Positions 35,040 through 45,212 of a stretch of 64,000 nt of DNA are shown here, piece by piece. The DNA is taken from assembly GCF_000149955.1 (NCBI RefSeq), contig NC_030992.1, positions 213,669 through 277,668 of the forward strand, in the 5' to 3' direction. Numbering within the stretch: position 1 is the first letter of the stretch; every line of letters begins with the position of its first letter. The DNA comes from Fusarium oxysporum f. sp. lycopersici 4287. Taxonomy: Eukaryota; Ascomycota; Sordariomycetes; Hypocreales; Nectriaceae. A program made the translations under genes and the position numbers. Under the pieces are notes generated by a model, which saw nothing but the letters and a program-made list of their open reading frames with translations, ran no database searches and was not told the origin of the DNA.

Positions 35040-35495
35040 ATGCTCGTCAACACCAGCATCCTCACCCTCCTCATGGCAGCCTTTGCCACAGCCTCTCCCA
35101 TCACCGAGTCTTCACCTACCCTCACCAAGCGCAACTCAGTCAACGACTGCGGCGACTCTACCTTTGAGAACCACTCCTCCGGAGGCTCTCCCCAAGTCTC
35201 TGACTGCCAGCAAATCGCCCGCAACATCGCAGGCGGCGGCACCTGGACCGTCGGTGCTGGCGGTGAGCACCACCAACTGGTTCAGTACGGAACCTGTGCT
35301 TTCGGTGCACAGGGAGCTGGATCTAACATGAACGCTGCTCATATCGGCAACCAGGACATCATTGATCTGATCAACAGCTCTATCGAAAAGTTTCAGTGGG
35401 AAGGAAAGGTTGGCGCTGCTGGTGTTATGGGATGCCAGAGTCTTACTGGACTGGTTGGAGGAGTTGACATGCGATGGGGTATCTACCATACTTAA
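35040..35495 (+). CDS. Small secreted Hce2/Ecp2-like effector-family protein
   Basis: A 151-residue single-exon protein with a signal peptide (MLVNTSILTLLMAAFATASP) and a Kex2-type LTKR site around residue 30, so the mature part probably starts at NSVNDCG. Four cysteines remain after the signal (DCGDSTF, VSDCQQIAR, YGTCAFG, GVMGCQS), spaced for two disulphides. The order DCGDSTFEN, DCQQIARNI, GTWTV, LVQYGTC, IIDLINSSI and DMRWGIYH matches the Hce2 domain of Ecp2-type effectors. Members are secreted by plant-associated fungi and may affect host or competitor cells; that role is family knowledge, not shown here. A TATA box and clean leader suggest it is expressed. Confidence 0.8.
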   Translation: MLVNTSILTLLMAAFATASPITESSPTLTKRNSVNDCGDSTFENHSSGGSPQVSDCQQIARNIAGGGTWTVGAGGEHHQLVQYGTCAFGAQGAGSNMNAAHIGNQDIIDLINSSIEKFQWEGKVGAAGVMGCQSLTGLVGGVDMRWGIYHT

Positions 35496-36009
35496 GCACT
35501 TTGGATAGCGCCTTGGTGGTGACAAGTCATGTCGGGCTGGAGGATTACAGCATCGGGGGCCTGGAGAGTCTTGTGATGGATACAGGAGGAGCTGTTGTCT
35601 TTACAACGCATGAAATGTTCTATTCTTAGTCTAGGTCTTGTTCAGCTATTCAGGCAACAAGTTTTGTTAACTGTATATACAACACCTTTCTTCTACTGAG
35701 ATGCGAGATGCTTTTGCTTTCCTAACACTTTACTCGTTTACAAGCATTACCTTCCTTCGCTGTGGGTAATACAAAGCTGCAGTCCTATACAAGTTCTCTC
35801 TATCAAGATCCCAAACGTGTACATGTGTCATTGTCTTGGCGTAGCCCGATAAATATAACTTGCTATCTATATCCTGGCGCAGTCAAATATCCATAGTAAT
35901 GCAAATGCGATGATCTCAATGTCCACGAACAAATCTACATGCAATCCAATGAGTGTGACGTCTTCGAGCAATAACTTGGAGAGGAGCGCACCATAGTTTC
36001 AAAAGTTGT
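35496..36009. other. Convergent intergenic region
   Basis: About 510 bp between the Hce2 stop and the RTA1-like stop on the opposite strand. It should hold both 3' UTRs; no gene is seen. Confidence 0.4.
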
Positions 36010-37154
36010 TCAAGCCTGACCGTGAAATCGACCAGGCGAAGTTGAGTAGGAGGGGTAGTGATACTGGCCAAGTGAGTCTGTATGATTTTGAGGAGGATGT
36101 TGAGCCATTGGATGTTCTTGTAGATAGCGATAGCGATGACGGTCGGACGCGGTGAAAGGTTGCTGGACAATGGAAGGCGACAAGTGGCTCTTGTTCTGTA
36201 GAGGAATGCTTGCTGAGTCATTGCGTATATGAAACGTCTCTTCCGGCTCTCTGGGAGTTATTATCGCTCGTCCGGGGTGAACTACATTGAAAAGAGCTAC
36301 GGTGATGAAGATCATCGAAGCGTCAAACACATAAATATAGGTTTCAGTTGACTGCAATGCGCCGTTCGATCCGGTGATGTACTCAACCAAACGGAAAAGA
36401 GATCGGATCATGATCAGACCGCTGTCAACGTAAAGAACGAGGATAAATTGTTTCCAGGGAGAGATCGAAGAAAGGCTTTTGCTGGTCGGGTTTGCAGTAA
36501 TTCGACGATGGAAGATATGAAGAATAGTGATGAAGAATGCAAAGAAGTAGATTTGAACAGCAAGGCCAACGATGATGATGTTCTGTCCCAACTTCTGGTC
36601 ACCCTTGGACTTGGCGTTGGCCAGCATTCCTCCTCCTGTAGTTATCAGAGGTTAGTTTACAGCTAATCCTGCTAATGCCAAATGATATGGTTCAAACTTA
36701 CCCCCAGACTGTGCCAGAAACGAAATAACATCACCAATAACAAAGGTCTTTGTCAAATATTCAATCGGAACCAGTGAGTAAGAATCGGCTTCAAGGGATT
36801 TGATAAGTCGTCCAAGCGACATATAGATAGAAGCTGCTAACATCGTCGGACCGAGGAGCAGAAGGAGACTTTGGAGGACATAAGGCATAATAGCCCAGTC
36901 AGGAGTCTGCTTTGCAGATATTGCACGCCCGGCATAGCCAATTGCCTCGACTGTTATGGCTTAATGAGTGCGTACTCAGGGTCAAGCGGTATCAGCCACT
37001 TACAAATACATCCAATAAGGAATGGAACAAGATAGAAAGTTCTGTACCGAATGAGTTGAAAGAGGTGGCAGAGTGTTAAAGCACTAAAGAGAGCTAGAAA
37101 GATAATTGCGGCGGTAAACGATGGGTCGTAGTGGTAAAGCTTGAATTCCGACAT
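36010..37154 (-). CDS. RTA1-like seven-helix membrane protein
   Basis: Exons 37154-37004, 36950-36702 and 36635-36010 give 341 residues with consistent phases. The protein is a string of hydrophobic helices, with family segments YDPSFTAAIIFLALFSALTL, the second-exon start EAIGYAGRA, LGPTMLAASIYM and GDVISFLAQSGGGGML. These mark the RTA1 family (Rta1/Rsb1/Pug1), fungal plasma-membrane proteins linked to sphingoid-base export and resistance to toxic compounds. SGLIMIRSLFRLVEYITGSNG is the conserved sixth-helix block. The last 75 residues are hydrophilic and presumably cytosolic. Substrate unknown. Confidence 0.88.
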
Positions 37155-37906
37155 GGTAGGGGCGTTGGCTACAAACCGACTGAGCTTTGGTGTAAGGAAA
37201 AGAGAGACGAAAAGCGAGGGGAAAACTTTTTTTCTTTTTTAGACAATAATACAAACGAGCGTCTGGAATATGGATCTCAAAGTGATTATACCAAAGAGTC
37301 CTCCAGAGGTATCAGAAGTATTTATCTGAAAGCAACGATTGTACTTGACATACGAAGACAACAATGACTGGCTTGTCCGCTGATGTTAGGCTTGTAGATC
37401 GACCCACCCGTATTATTTACGAGCGGGGCATCTGTCAGTGCGGTGTATAGGACTGGATTAAAAATAGGATCACTAGTCCATACAGGTTAGCCCGCAATTT
37501 TTATACACGTATTATAAAGCTTATCTGCAGTGGTTCATCTGTGACATTTTCATGGAGTCGGGACAACTGCAACACCGCATAGACTCAAATAGCGCATTAT
37601 TGGCTCGCATTTCTCAGCCTAGTGGCTGATGCCGGCTTTCGATTGTTATGACTAATGAAGTTATGTTATAGTCGTCCTCATCGTCTGATAAGCAAAATGT
37701 ATCATGCCGTAACAACACGTACTGTTATAATAGAGAAGAGCAGACCAATCTCTAAGAGTCTTATTATTATCGAAGTCAACTCTACTATTAATAATATGCT
37801 GACTGCAAACGTTGCGGTGATCTTGAAATTATTCAGTCAACGCTCTAACAGTCAAGAAGCCAGACTTCTAAGTCGGAAAGAAAACCAAAGCTTGTTCATA
37901 ATTGAA
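37155..37906. other. Intergenic region
   Basis: About 750 bp separating two minus-strand genes. It contains the RTA1 promoter (next to 37154) and the 3' UTR of the MFS gene. Only short frames; nothing else recognised. Confidence 0.4.
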
Positions 37907-39589
37907 TTACAACTTTGGTACATGCCATGTTTTAATCCGTTCTCCAAACTTGTACAAAATCAAGGGTATAACGATCAGAACCAATGCAACAAATCCCAGA
38001 AGACTGTTGGCCCATCCAAGACCCATTGCTTCGTACATCTGTAAACCACTAAGAGGCAGCAATGCTGCAACAAAGGATCTCAAGATCGTCAATGCTGCTG
38101 AGACAGATGCAGCATATCGTGGATATGTGTCAAGTAGATAATTCTGAATGCAGGACTAGATAACGTTAGCTACTTGTTTGCTCAGGTCAAGGCGGCTGGT
38201 TACATTGACAGTCATAAGTCCCATACACATGATCGAAACGCTTATCATGGGAACAATCCAATGTACGGTGTGATACGTCGTCCATCCGTAAATGAAGAGG
38301 CCACAGGGCAGTGCTAACCCGCAAGGAATCGCAATGATAGGAACGAGCCGAAACTTGGGTTGGTGCACTACTCCTCTGAGTTTGTTTCTCTTGACCATAA
38401 GGTCCGTCACTTGTCCGATACCAATGACCCCGAGGATCATGCCAATACCAGCAGGCATAAAGGCTAGCCCGCTGGTTCCTTCGTCAAAGCCATACTGCTG
38501 TGGGTAGACGAACGAAAAGGTAGCGATGAGAAGATAGAGGATTCCGTATGATATCGCGATGTAGAGTGCGCTTAGTGTAACAAGCGGAGCGAGAAATAGA
38601 AGCTTGGTAGGACGCAGTGCCGCAGCTCGGAACTTCAACGTATCAACTGGTCGTGGAGTAGACCTATTCGGTACTGCTGAGTTTGTAGTATCCTGAGGTA
38701 GTGAGGCATTGCGTCTTTGGAGAATCACGGGCGCGAAGGTTTCGTCGAGCAGGAAAGTTGAGATAGGGATAAGCACGCCTGACTAATCGTAATATCAGTG
38801 CTGGGCGCATGAGAAAGAACATGGGCGTTAGGATACGTACAATGATCGAAATCAGCCAATACACCCAGCGCCACCCTTTGGCACGTATCAGATATCCACC
38901 AGCAACAGGGCCGATACATGGGCCAAGCAGAGGACCCAGCGCCCAGATTGAGATAGCGCGACCTCGCGTCTCAAGAGCCATCATATCAGCAATGCTTCCA
39001 CTCCCAATCGTGATAGGCACCACTCCCGCAAAGCCCATGGAAAATCGAAAACCAAGAAGCATCCCCATACTGTTGCTCAGAGCCGTCCCCACGCTGAAGA
39101 TGGTGAAGAGTATGTTTCCCCATATATAAAGCTTTCTTCGGCCGTACGTCTCGCTCAGTGGTGCAATTAGAATCGGGCCAAAGACGAAACCGAGAACGTA
39201 GATTGATAGGATGAAGGTAGCGGCGTTGGGAGACGTTTCGTGGAACTCGGCCATGATGCTTGGTATTCCGGGTGCAAACATTGAAGAACCAAGTGGACTG
39301 TCGTGTCGTGAGTAGAGGTGCAGCAGGTAGGTTAAGTAAGGACTCACGTTACGACTGTAAGCAGTGATAGAACCATGATATTGAGCCACTTCCTCTTGTT
39401 CGACCAGTTTTTTGGATTTGCTGGATCATCTGCTCCTGACCAAGGGATGGAGTCCAGATCATTATGCGCAGGGGGGCGTCTCTCTCCCTTCTCCTGCTCT
39501 CCTATCACAGCATCGCGCTCAATAGAGTTATCTTGTCCAACTTCCGGAGTAAATCCAATATCCTCTTCTCGATCTCTGATGGCGGACAT
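37907..39589 (-). CDS. MFS transporter, DHA1-type drug:H+ antiporter
   Basis: Exons 39589-39348, 39297-38841, 38782-38204 and 38155-37907 give 508 residues; every junction keeps frame. After an acidic cytosolic N-terminus comes the DHA1 motif DPANPKNWSNKRKW, the hallmark of fungal Tpo/Flr-type polyamine and drug antiporters. Loop 2-3 has APLSETYGRRKLYI (motif A), and exon 2 ends with GYLIRAKGWRWVYWL, the usual end of helix 5-6. LLDETFAPVIL in exon 3 is also typical. Twelve membrane helices are expected. It stands next to the RTA1-like gene and upstream of a zinc-cluster regulator on the opposite strand. Likely role: export of a toxic or self-made compound; the substrate is not visible. Confidence 0.9.
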
Positions 39590-40246
39590 TTTTGTTTAAA
39601 CGATCTTTGAAAATAAGCATTGAATAAACGAATCAGTATGACAAGCTATGGAGATCGGCCTCATAGGTCAAGCTACGAGGGCGAAGGGGCAGGATATATT
39701 TATTAGGCCGCGAAGATACAGATTACTTAATACCCCTTCAGGACCAATATGTATTTCTCGCTTTGCACGAATTTCGCAACATCAGGGAACTCCATAACTA
39801 ATGAAGCTAGACTGTTGATTTGCCCTTTCTGCTTTCTGTGTGACGAAAGTGGGCCACTAAAATTTACGCGTATTTCAGCAATTGCCCCAAGCTCCTTTAT
39901 TGCGCTATCTACAGGTGTTCCAATCAAGCACGGTTTCATTTTTAGTTCCGGAGATAAGTCACAATTGATGACCTGTTATTACCTAGTCAAGTGCTATTAT
40001 TACACTATCGGGATCTTTATTTTTCCCTGCTCTAACTCCTTTTCTCTCATCATCTCAAGCTCTTATCCGCATCCTCCGGCGCATCTAAAATACGCGTAAT
40101 TAAGAACCAGCTATTTCCCTTCTGTTTCTCTGTCTCGCCATTCCTCCAAACCGCTGCCGCATAAAGCTTATCGGTAGTATCAGCCAATCCAGGCACTTAC
40201 AAGGACCCTTTGGCCTTTCTTTGGTACTCTGCAGTTTGCTCCAGGA
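39590..40246. promoter_or_regulatory. Divergent promoter between MFS exporter and Zn2Cys6 regulator
   Basis: This 657-bp region separates start codons at 39589 (minus) and 40247 (plus). The side near 40000-40240 is pyrimidine-rich. No convincing gene is present. Confidence 0.4.
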
Positions 40247-41505
40247 ATGCAACGCTGTAGGCATAAAAAATCAAGGAAAGGCTGCCTCGAGTGCAAGCGC
40301 CGGCATATCCGGGTAAGTTCTCTTTATGTGCTACATACATGCGTCAGTATTATTGACAAGTTTGGGCAGTGTGACGAAGGCAAACCCATTTGTATAAACT
40401 GCATTACTGCAGAGCGAAATTGCGAGTATCGCGAGCGCAAGTCTCCGGTATGAACCATGTCTCATGACATTTTGTACTCATACCATCAAGTTCATTTACA
40501 ACTCTTTTGGTCGCTTTCTCACAGTTTTTTTCACAGGATCTGAACGATGTCACCTTCTCATCCTCGGAGTCGAATTCGACCTTGATGCAAGATGCAGAGA
40601 ACTCATCAGCCACAAGCAGTCTAAGAATGAAAAAGGCACAGACGACCGACGTCAACATGAGCCACCTAGAGCTACTTGTTCATTTTTCATTCGCCATATA
40701 TGCCCCAGAGCTTAAAGAGGATCATTCATCTACAAAGTTAGTACTAGAAGCTGCTCTGAGAGAGAAGTATTTAATGCTCGAGGTCCTGGCAATCTCGGCT
40801 CGATACTTATCAACCGCCCATACCGACGAGGCAGATTGCTATTCACGCCAGGCAGTGGAACTGCAGACCAAGGCTATCGAACTATTCAACAATGCGGACA
40901 CTGTTACTGCTGATGAGAATTCCATACCAAGGCTACTCTTCTCCTCCATACTAGGCCGCCACATGTTGGTCGATGTGCTTGCCAGGCGAGATCCTGATCT
41001 CGGGTCATTTGTCGACCGATTTACCCAAGGTGCACGAGTTCACCGGGGCGTCAGAGCTGTCACGACAGCACAAGAATGGGAGATACTACTGACGTCAAAG
41101 GTCGGCCCTCTTATCACGAAAGGCCTTGATCCTCTGGGTTTTGATGACCCACCTCCGCTTTGCCCGCATTTTATGTCACTGCTTTCGCGGACGGCACGGT
41201 TGGACGATCATGATAAGGAGGCATGCACCAAGGCTCTTTGCATGATAGAAGGGGCTCTGGATGATCTACAGTATCCTGACAGGAGCTCATTTGGCCTGCG
41301 CATGATATTCGTTTGGCCGATTCTATTACCAGAACGCTTTATCGTCTTGCTGGAAAGGGGCATTCCGGAAGCTATTGCAATCTTAGGCCGCTATTCTATT
41401 CTACTTCACGCTGGGGAGCCACTATGGCAGGTGAGGGATGCAGGACCGTATTTACTAAAGCTGATCTCTTCGTTTCTTGGATCCGATTGGGACGAATGGC
41501 TATAA
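40247..41505 (+). CDS. Zn2Cys6 transcription factor, UPC2-like group
   Basis: Exons 40247-40312, 40370-40447 and 40537-41505 give 370 residues. The zinc cluster is formed across the first intron: GCLECKRRHIR then CDEGKPICINC and RNCEYRE, spacing C-x2-C-x6-C-x5-C-x2-C, at the very N-terminus. The rest, starting with SHLELLVHFSFAIYAPEL, matches the short helical region of sterol uptake control-like regulators found in many fungal clusters. The C-terminus ends with LISSFLGSDWDEWL. It is convergent with the cyclase gene and opens the putative catabolic cluster, so it may control it. Confidence 0.85.
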
Positions 41506-41616
41506 GAGCAGGACCTATCATCAATAGGTTATTAACCCATATTCAGCGTACTCGCATTTAATGTTTTCCTCGATCTTTAAGATACGTATTACATATATCT
41601 CGCTGTGAAATATCTG

Positions 41617-42773
41617 TTACATAATCGCTATACAATTTGGAGGGCTTGCAATACCCCCAGGAATGTCAAGAGGAACACTTGTCATGAAGAATGACCAACG
41701 GCCTTGTTCCTTGCACTTCTCTGCCAAAGCCTCCAGATCAAAACTCTCGCCAATGGGCATACCCCAACCACTGAGGAAGACCTCATGGAGAGCGACACCA
41801 GCTGGTCGTGGACTAGGCCAGGCTTCGTAAGCCACAGTGTCACTTGCAACAGCAGCGAATTGGTTCTCCCAGTGCCATTGTATCATCTCCTCTGAAGCCT
41901 GGACACCACAGGATGTTCGCACCTTACGGCGAGGTAGTGCTGCTTGGCTCTCTTGGCTTAAACTCCGATATGCCTTGAGCCAGCCTGTGCGGATGAGAAG
42001 AATATCACCGGTGTGAAAAGTGACTGCTTGATTTGTCGCGACTTCTTGTAATTGTGGGAGGGTAATTTCGAAAGAGTCGAATGGAGACTGTGTATCGATA
42101 CCTTTGTCGGCGGCGTATGAAGCCCAGTCGAGCAAGACTCCTCGTCCAACAATACCTCGCTTTGCAACGTCTGTAATCGCGACATGTTAGCGTGTGAAAC
42201 GTTGCCGCGAAGCAACTTCACTTTCACTTACTTTGAATACCAATTTTGGTATTTGTGGCAACTCCCGAGATGTCATCTTGAGTTACTCCATTGTAGTACA
42301 ATAGGCTGTCTTGGTATGGATAATGCCGCAAGCCATCCCAGTGACTAGAGCCCTGGGTGTTCATGTCGAGCTGATTGCCAGGTGTATCAATATTGGATGG
42401 ATGAATTAGCCGTGGGGGAAAGCGTACTAACCTCATCATCATTGGCATGACCCTTGGCAATGATTCTATGGCTGCATGGTTTTCTCACTGGATTCATGGG
42501 TTGCGAAAAGGCGTCAATCGGTAAGCTACATTGTTAGAACCATCGTGTCCAATCCAAACAAAACAGAGTGGTCAAAACTTACCTTAGAGTAATCTGCTCA
42601 CCGGTGATGATCTCTTTCACGGCATCTTTGACAATGGCGGGCGTGAGTAGATTCAGCGTCCCCAACTCATCATTGGCGCCCCAGAGACCCCAAGCTGAGT
42701 ATTTTGGATCACAGCTTCGACAGGGCAACTGGTTGAATGCAGGTCGCTTTGGTTCTGACTGAATACTACCCAT
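41617..42773 (-). CDS. Cyclase-family metal-dependent hydrolase (PF04199 type)
   Basis: Exons 42773-42583, 42525-42432, 42370-42232 and 42170-41617 give 325 residues. The protein matches the cyclase/kynurenine-formamidase-like family, metal-dependent amidohydrolases or lactonases. LGTLNLLTPA in exon 1 and MNTQGSSHWDGLRHYPYQ in exon 3 are the family blocks; the latter replaces the canonical HxGTHxD metal site of KynB enzymes, as in other fungal members. TGDILLIRTGWLKAY and ASDTVAYEAWPSP in exon 4 are also conserved. It is divergent from the MFS permease at 43249, sharing a 475-bp promoter. Inferred role: hydrolysis of a cyclic or amide-bonded intermediate taken up by the permease. Confidence 0.85.
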
Positions 42774-43248
42774 CTTGTTGTGAGAACTTGTTGTTTAGGT
42801 CAATGCCTGGGAGCGTCGCATCCTTGGTAACTCAAAATATGTTCACCAATAAACACATGGACGGTTAACTTAACCTGTGTTGCGGGATCTGCATACCGGT
42901 TCGGCATGTTTATTTAAACCCCGACAGCCCCACCACGTACGTCGGCATGTTACCGAAAGCCTCTCGCGAGATTCCGGCACTACCCCAACTTGGTATGACG
43001 CGTTGGCCCCAATCACAGCAACCCAGGGAATGGAATCCGGACAGATGCACTGTCGCACATACCCCAGATCTTACCCCAGCTTCCCCGGGGACGTCTCCAA
43101 CTCCATGAATCTTATTTAAAGAATGCTGTAACCATCGATTGCATCTCCAGGCCCAAGTTCCATTCAGAATCTGACCGGAACAGCTCAACAGAGTTCGGAA
43201 ACTCCAAACGACAACGTCAAGAACTTCCCCCAACTTGTTCATTGAGCC
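42774..43248. promoter_or_regulatory. Bidirectional promoter of cyclase and permease with zinc-cluster half-sites
   Basis: This 475-bp spacer lies between two divergent start codons. It contains CCG-N3-CGG at 42896-42904, CGG-N7-CCG at 42943-42955, and the decamer TCGGCATGTT twice (42901-42910 and 42942-42951, 41 bp apart). Paired CGG/CCG triplets are the usual targets of Zn2Cys6 dimers, and two such regulators flank the pair. Binding is inferred only. Confidence 0.5.
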
Positions 43249-44978
43249 ATGTCTCAGAACGAAACTCAAGTCAAATCGACTGAAGAGTCTCAGCACCTTG
43301 AAACCATGACCGTCTTAGACGAGAAGAAGATGGAAGCTGGTACTGAGGAAACCCGCTGGACACCCGAGGAGGAGAAGAAGGCTCTTCGCAAGCTCGATTG
43401 GTGCTTGATTCCTCTGTGAGTAACTACTGACAAGCCGATTGATCGTCACCTCAGGAGTTGAATTAACAAGCTATGATAGCGTCGGCTCGCTTTACCTTGT
43501 TTCTTACATTGATCGTGGTAACATTGGCAACGCATACACAGCCGGCATGGGCCAGGCTTGGGGTATCACCTCGAACGATTACTCGTGGATCGTGACCGCT
43601 TACTACATTGCCTATATCTGTTTCCATTGGGTAAGCTTCCATGACGACCAGCACGCGTCTTTTGTAGTACAACTTGCTAATCATCTCACTGCAGCTTATT
43701 CTGGTTTGGAAGTTCATGCCACTCCCGGTAATTACACCCTCCCGATATCGAAGACGCACGAACGAATACTGATACCTATTACAACAGCTTTGGACCTTTT
43801 GCATGGCCTTTGGATGGGGCACTGCGAGTATTCTGCAGGCAGCAACCCACAACTTTGCCGGCATCATGGCTCTGCGAGTTCTGATAGGCGCCTTTGAGGC
43901 TGGCTTTGTTCCTGCTGTTGCGCTGTATCTGACTTTCTTCTATCACCGACGTGAGATGGGACTGCGATATGGTTTGTTCATATCCTTCTCACCGCTTGCG
44001 AATTGCTTCGCCTCGGCCTTGGCGTACGGCATCGTTCAGGCAAAGACAAAGATCCACAACTGGCAGCTCCTGTTCATTGTTGGTAAGGAATCCCCCCCAA
44101 AAACACCCTAAGATCTTAGACTAAGGCTAAAATCTCGTATAGAGGGTATTCCAACACTATTTCTAGCCTTGGTTGCACTTTACTATCTGCCGGCATCTCC
44201 TGCACAATGCCGGTTCCTCACAGCTCGACAAAACGAAATCATCAGCCAGCGCGCTATCAAGGGTCGTGGAGAGGATACCGAGAGAAAGCTCAACTTTGCC
44301 CAAGTATTTTCTGCGTTTTACGACTACAAGAACTACATGCAAGCCTTTATCATCTTTTGTCTCAACACAGCATTCGGTTCTCTTCCGGCTTATCTCCCTA
44401 CCATCTTGAAGGACATGGGATACACTTCAGTCCACGCGCAGGGTCTATCTGCCTGCCCCTACATTGCCGCATTTGTTGTCTGCGTGGGCATGAGCATGCT
44501 CTCTGATCGCGTGGGCCAGCGCGGTATCTTTGTCTTTGTCTTTTGCTGCGTCGGCGCGGTGGGATACATTCTCCTCGCCGTCATCCATACCACGGCCATC
44601 CGCTACTTTGCTACGTTCCTCGTTTGTGCCGGCGTATTCCCTGCTGTCGCTCTGACCTTCACCTGGGTGACAGACAACCAAGGTTCCAGCTCCAAGCGAG
44701 GCGCAGGGCTTGCTATCTTCGGCATGTTTGGCCAGTGTGGTCCCATTCTTGGTGCTCGCCTGTTCCCCAAGTCGCAGGGGCCGTACTACTTCAAGGGCAT
44801 GTGGGTTTGTGCGGGAGTACTTCTGGCTGCTTCTCTTATGGCACTGGCTTTGAGCGCGTGCTTGCGCCTGCAGAACCGTCACCGTGACCGCGTGCATGGT
44901 AAGAGTGATACCGACCATGTTCCTGCAGATATTGCCGAGAAGGGTGATTCTCACCCCTTGTACCGATACGTCCCTTGA
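43249..44978 (+). CDS. MFS permease, anion:cation symporter (ACS/Tna1-like) family
   Basis: Exons 43249-43415, 43480-43630, 43695-43727, 43788-44082 and 44143-44978 give 493 residues; exon 3 is only 33 bp. The N-terminal RKLDWCLIPL followed by YLVSYIDRGNIGNAYTAGM is the classic first helix of ACS permeases (nicotinate, allantoate and pantothenate type importers). GTASILQAATHNFAGIMALRVLIGAFEAGFVPAVALYLTFFY carries the family's R..LG..EAGF block, here RVLIGAFEAGF. SMLSDRVGQRGIF supplies the second-half motif A. The C-terminal tail is charged. It shares a promoter with the cyclase gene, suggesting uptake of the cluster's organic-acid substrate. Confidence 0.9.
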
Positions 44979-45212
44979 GGGCTATTCGATCGGATGTAGG
45001 TGAAAGGTATTGGCTGAGTCTTTGTTGGTGGTGGCGACGTACAATTCTGTACAGGCTGTGTGGTTGAAGTTATGCCATAGGGGCAGAGCTGTGTATTTCG
45101 AGTGACAGCTGATGCTTGCATCGCGCGCCTTACTCGTGTATCTAGACTAGGATAGGGGTATCAAATTGATCTGACCCGCAGGGTTTCAATTCAGTTTTAG
45201 ACCAAAAACATC

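Noticed and set aside
44445..44954. A 169-codon minus-strand frame
   Set aside because: Complement of the last permease exon; no domain, and the sense frame is certain.
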